DNA of 30,694 nucleotides from JACQGZ01 sp050695215 (GTDB lineage: Bacteria; Sysuimicrobiota; Sysuimicrobiia; Sysuimicrobiales; Humicultoraceae): assembly GCA_050695215.1 (NCBI GenBank), contig JBOGSD010000096.1, positions 1-30,694 of the forward strand, given 5' to 3'. The notes beneath the pieces were generated by a model. That model worked only from the letters and a program-made list of their open reading frames with translations, had not been told where the DNA came from and searched no databases. The number at the start of each line of letters is the position of its first letter. Position 1 is the stretch's first letter. Of this stretch, positions 29,728-30,694 are shown piece by piece. The position numbers and the translations under genes are program-made.

Positions 29728-29736
29728 TTGGAACCG

Positions 29737-30162
29737 ATGATTCGAGCGGGGGATTTGGAGAAGCGATTCGATGCGGCGGGATTGCGCATCACCCCTCAGC
29801 GGGCGCTCCTCTTCCGCCTGATCGAGGAGGCGCAGGCGGAGCACCCCTCCGCCGAGTCGCTACACCGGCGCGCCGCCAGGGAGATGCCGTCGATCTCGCT
29901 GCGCACCGTCTACGCCATCCTGGAGGAGCTGCGGGAGGTGCGCGCGGTGCGTCCGCTCGACCTGGGGACGGGCGCGGCGCGGTTCTGCACCACTGGGGCG
30001 CCGCATTCCCACCTCGTCTGCGAGGGCTGCGGGCGCGTGCGCGACGTCTTCCTCGAGACCGGGCCCGTGCCCCTCCCCGCGCAGCAGCGCGCCGGCTTTG
30101 TGGTCAAAGAACAGACGATCGTCTTTCGCGGCCTCTGCGCCGACTGCCTCCGCCCGGCCTGA
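29737..30162 (+). CDS. Fur-family metalloregulator, Zur-like metal site
   Basis: The 141-residue regulator has a winged HTH (LRITPQRALLFRLIEEA at 16-32, recognition helix SISLRTVYAILEEL at 52-65) and a dimerisation domain with two structural CxxC pairs, C95/C98 and C134/C137. The sensing site reads C84-x5-H90-x-H92-x2-C95. In actinobacterial Zur the sensory zinc ligands are spaced identically (Cys, then His-x-His three residues before the CxxC); Fur and PerR have Asp or His where C84 stands. I therefore favour zinc over iron as ligand, although the divergent neighbour is an iron permease. ATG 29737 is preferred to TTG 29725, which lies inside an operator-like palindrome. Confidence 0.88.
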   Translation: MIRAGDLEKRFDAAGLRITPQRALLFRLIEEAQAEHPSAESLHRRAAREMPSISLRTVYAILEELREVRAVRPLDLGTGAARFCTTGAPHSHLVCEGCGRVRDVFLETGPVPLPAQQRAGFVVKEQTIVFRGLCADCLRPA

Positions 30163-30189
30163 CCGCGCCCCCCTCCCCCCAGCCCCTTT

Positions 30190-30204
30190 TGACGCGTCGC
30201 GTCA
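30190..30204. promoter_or_regulatory. Perfect TGACGCG palindrome (candidate operator)
   Basis: TGACGCG-T-CGCGTCA is a perfect 7-1-7 inverted repeat just upstream of the promoter at 30213-30241. Two more direct TGACGC half-sites follow, at 30214-30219 and 30223-30228, the first overlapping the -35. The clustering suggests a repressor or activator operator array for the phasin-like gene. Confidence 0.6.
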
Positions 30205-30212
30205 TCCTGATC

Positions 30213-30241
30213 TTGACGCGCATGACGCAGTGCGTTATGCT
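30213..30241 (+). promoter_or_regulatory. Sigma70-type promoter of the phasin-like gene
   Basis: TTGACG (30213-30218) and TATGCT (30236-30241) are separated by the optimal 17 bases, about 30 bases before the start codon. This is the best standard promoter in the window. Its -35 overlaps a TGACGC half-site. Confidence 0.75.
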
Positions 30242-30271
30242 GAGGGTATCCGAACCGATGGGGGTGTCGTG

Positions 30272-30667
30272 ATGAAGACGAAAGAGACGCAGGACCGCCT
30301 CGCCCACGAAGCGGACCGGGCCCTCGACGCGATGGCGCTGTGGGCGGAATCCGGACAGGCCATCCTCCGCCAGGGCGCCGAGTTTGCCGTCAAGGCGGTG
30401 GAGGAAGGGACGCGGCTCTTTGCCGCCTTCCAGACCGCAGGGTTCGAGGCCGCCAAGGACGGACAGGCCTGGACGCAGCGGGTAATCCGCGAGGGCCTCG
30501 AGGAGAGCCGCAAGGTGGTCACCCATTTCTCCGATAGCGGGACGGTAGCGGCCCGGGCGGCCCAGGGACTGCAGACGGCGGGCGATCAGGCCGCCATTAA
30601 GATGCGCGCGGCGCTCGGTGAGGCCGCGGCGAAGGTGAACGACCTCTACGCCCCGGCCAAGCCCTAA
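30272..30667 (+). CDS. Phasin-like all-helical protein
   Basis: The 131-residue protein is almost entirely amphipathic helix, rich in Ala, Glu, Gln and Arg, with no cysteine and no membrane segment. Segments such as ALDAMALWAESGQAILRQGA, FAVKAVEEGTRLFAAFQTAG and RVIREGLEESRKVVTHFSDS resemble phasins, which coat polyhydroxyalkanoate granules, or related granule/stress proteins. No PHA synthase gene is in the window, so the role is open; a general surface-binding or stress protein is equally possible. ATG 30272 follows a GGGGG site and a clear promoter; GTG 30269 is an alternative. The longer frame upstream is the end of the Fur-family gene in another phase. Confidence 0.7.
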   Translation: MKTKETQDRLAHEADRALDAMALWAESGQAILRQGAEFAVKAVEEGTRLFAAFQTAGFEAAKDGQAWTQRVIREGLEESRKVVTHFSDSGTVAARAAQGLQTAGDQAAIKMRAALGEAAAKVNDLYAPAKP

Positions 30668-30694
30668 GCGGCGACGGCCGCCACCGCCGGGCTA

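Overview
This window looks like a high-GC bacterial chromosome or metagenomic contig. Tight 4-bp ATGA/GTGA gene overlaps are common, and several promoter elements sit so close to their start codons that leaderless transcription is likely. The CysO/Mec/CysM sulfur-carrier route, a SigR/RsrA-like redox module, a Zur-type Fur protein and a DtxR/IdeR-like iron box are all traits known from Actinobacteria and from soil or subsurface phyla such as Chloroflexota and their relatives. The phylum cannot be fixed from sequence alone.

Region 1 (1-3.95 kb) mixes small accessory genes with decayed pieces. It holds a RelE/ParE toxin, a DUF5519 luciferase-like protein, a DUF2277 protein, msrB and a DUF4304-like protein. 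Between them lie truncated VOC, sulfotransferase, nitroreductase and methyltransferase fragments. A 174-bp sequence here (3585-3758) recurs almost perfectly at 19246-19419.

Region 2 (3.95-18.8 kb) lies between the two repeat copies. It carries an M20 peptidase, a GntR/FCD regulator and a head-to-tail catabolic cluster: Rieske oxygenase, Tat-exported amidase, a complete ABC importer (binding protein, fused permease, ATPase), GH88 glycosidase, zinc dehydrogenase and a ThDP enzyme. An AT-richer pair follows: an MmyB-type regulator and an alpha/beta hydrolase.

Region 3 (18.8-20.8 kb) is a second gene graveyard. It has the right-hand repeat with a truncated methyltransferase, a truncated ACT-like gene, and a tRNA-Gln(TTG). 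The reading frame of a frameshifted HTH/LAGLIDADG-like gene runs straight through this tRNA on the same strand.

Region 4 (20.9-28.7 kb, all minus strand) is the metabolic core. One group is an ECF sigma factor, a ZAS-type anti-sigma factor and RidA, preceded by a close match to the SigR promoter consensus. The other is an eight-gene operon, lipB-metB-cysO-cbs-serK/ParB-like-cysM-mec-rrf2. It appears to encode serine phosphorylation, sulfur-carrier-dependent cysteine synthesis and transsulfuration under an Fe-S type Rrf2 regulator. The operon starts in a 3 x 26-bp tandem repeat that places a -10-like box six bases before the GTG start of lipB.

Region 5 (28.7-30.7 kb) has an FTR1-type iron permease divergent from a Zur-like Fur-family regulator, with a near-consensus DtxR/IdeR iron box between them. 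A phasin-like helical protein follows, behind a sigma70-type promoter embedded in TGACGC half-sites.

The most interesting items are the cysteine operon (including a CysO homologue with an eight-residue tail after its GG), the tRNA-embedded endonuclease-like gene, and the 174-bp direct repeats bracketing the catabolic segment.
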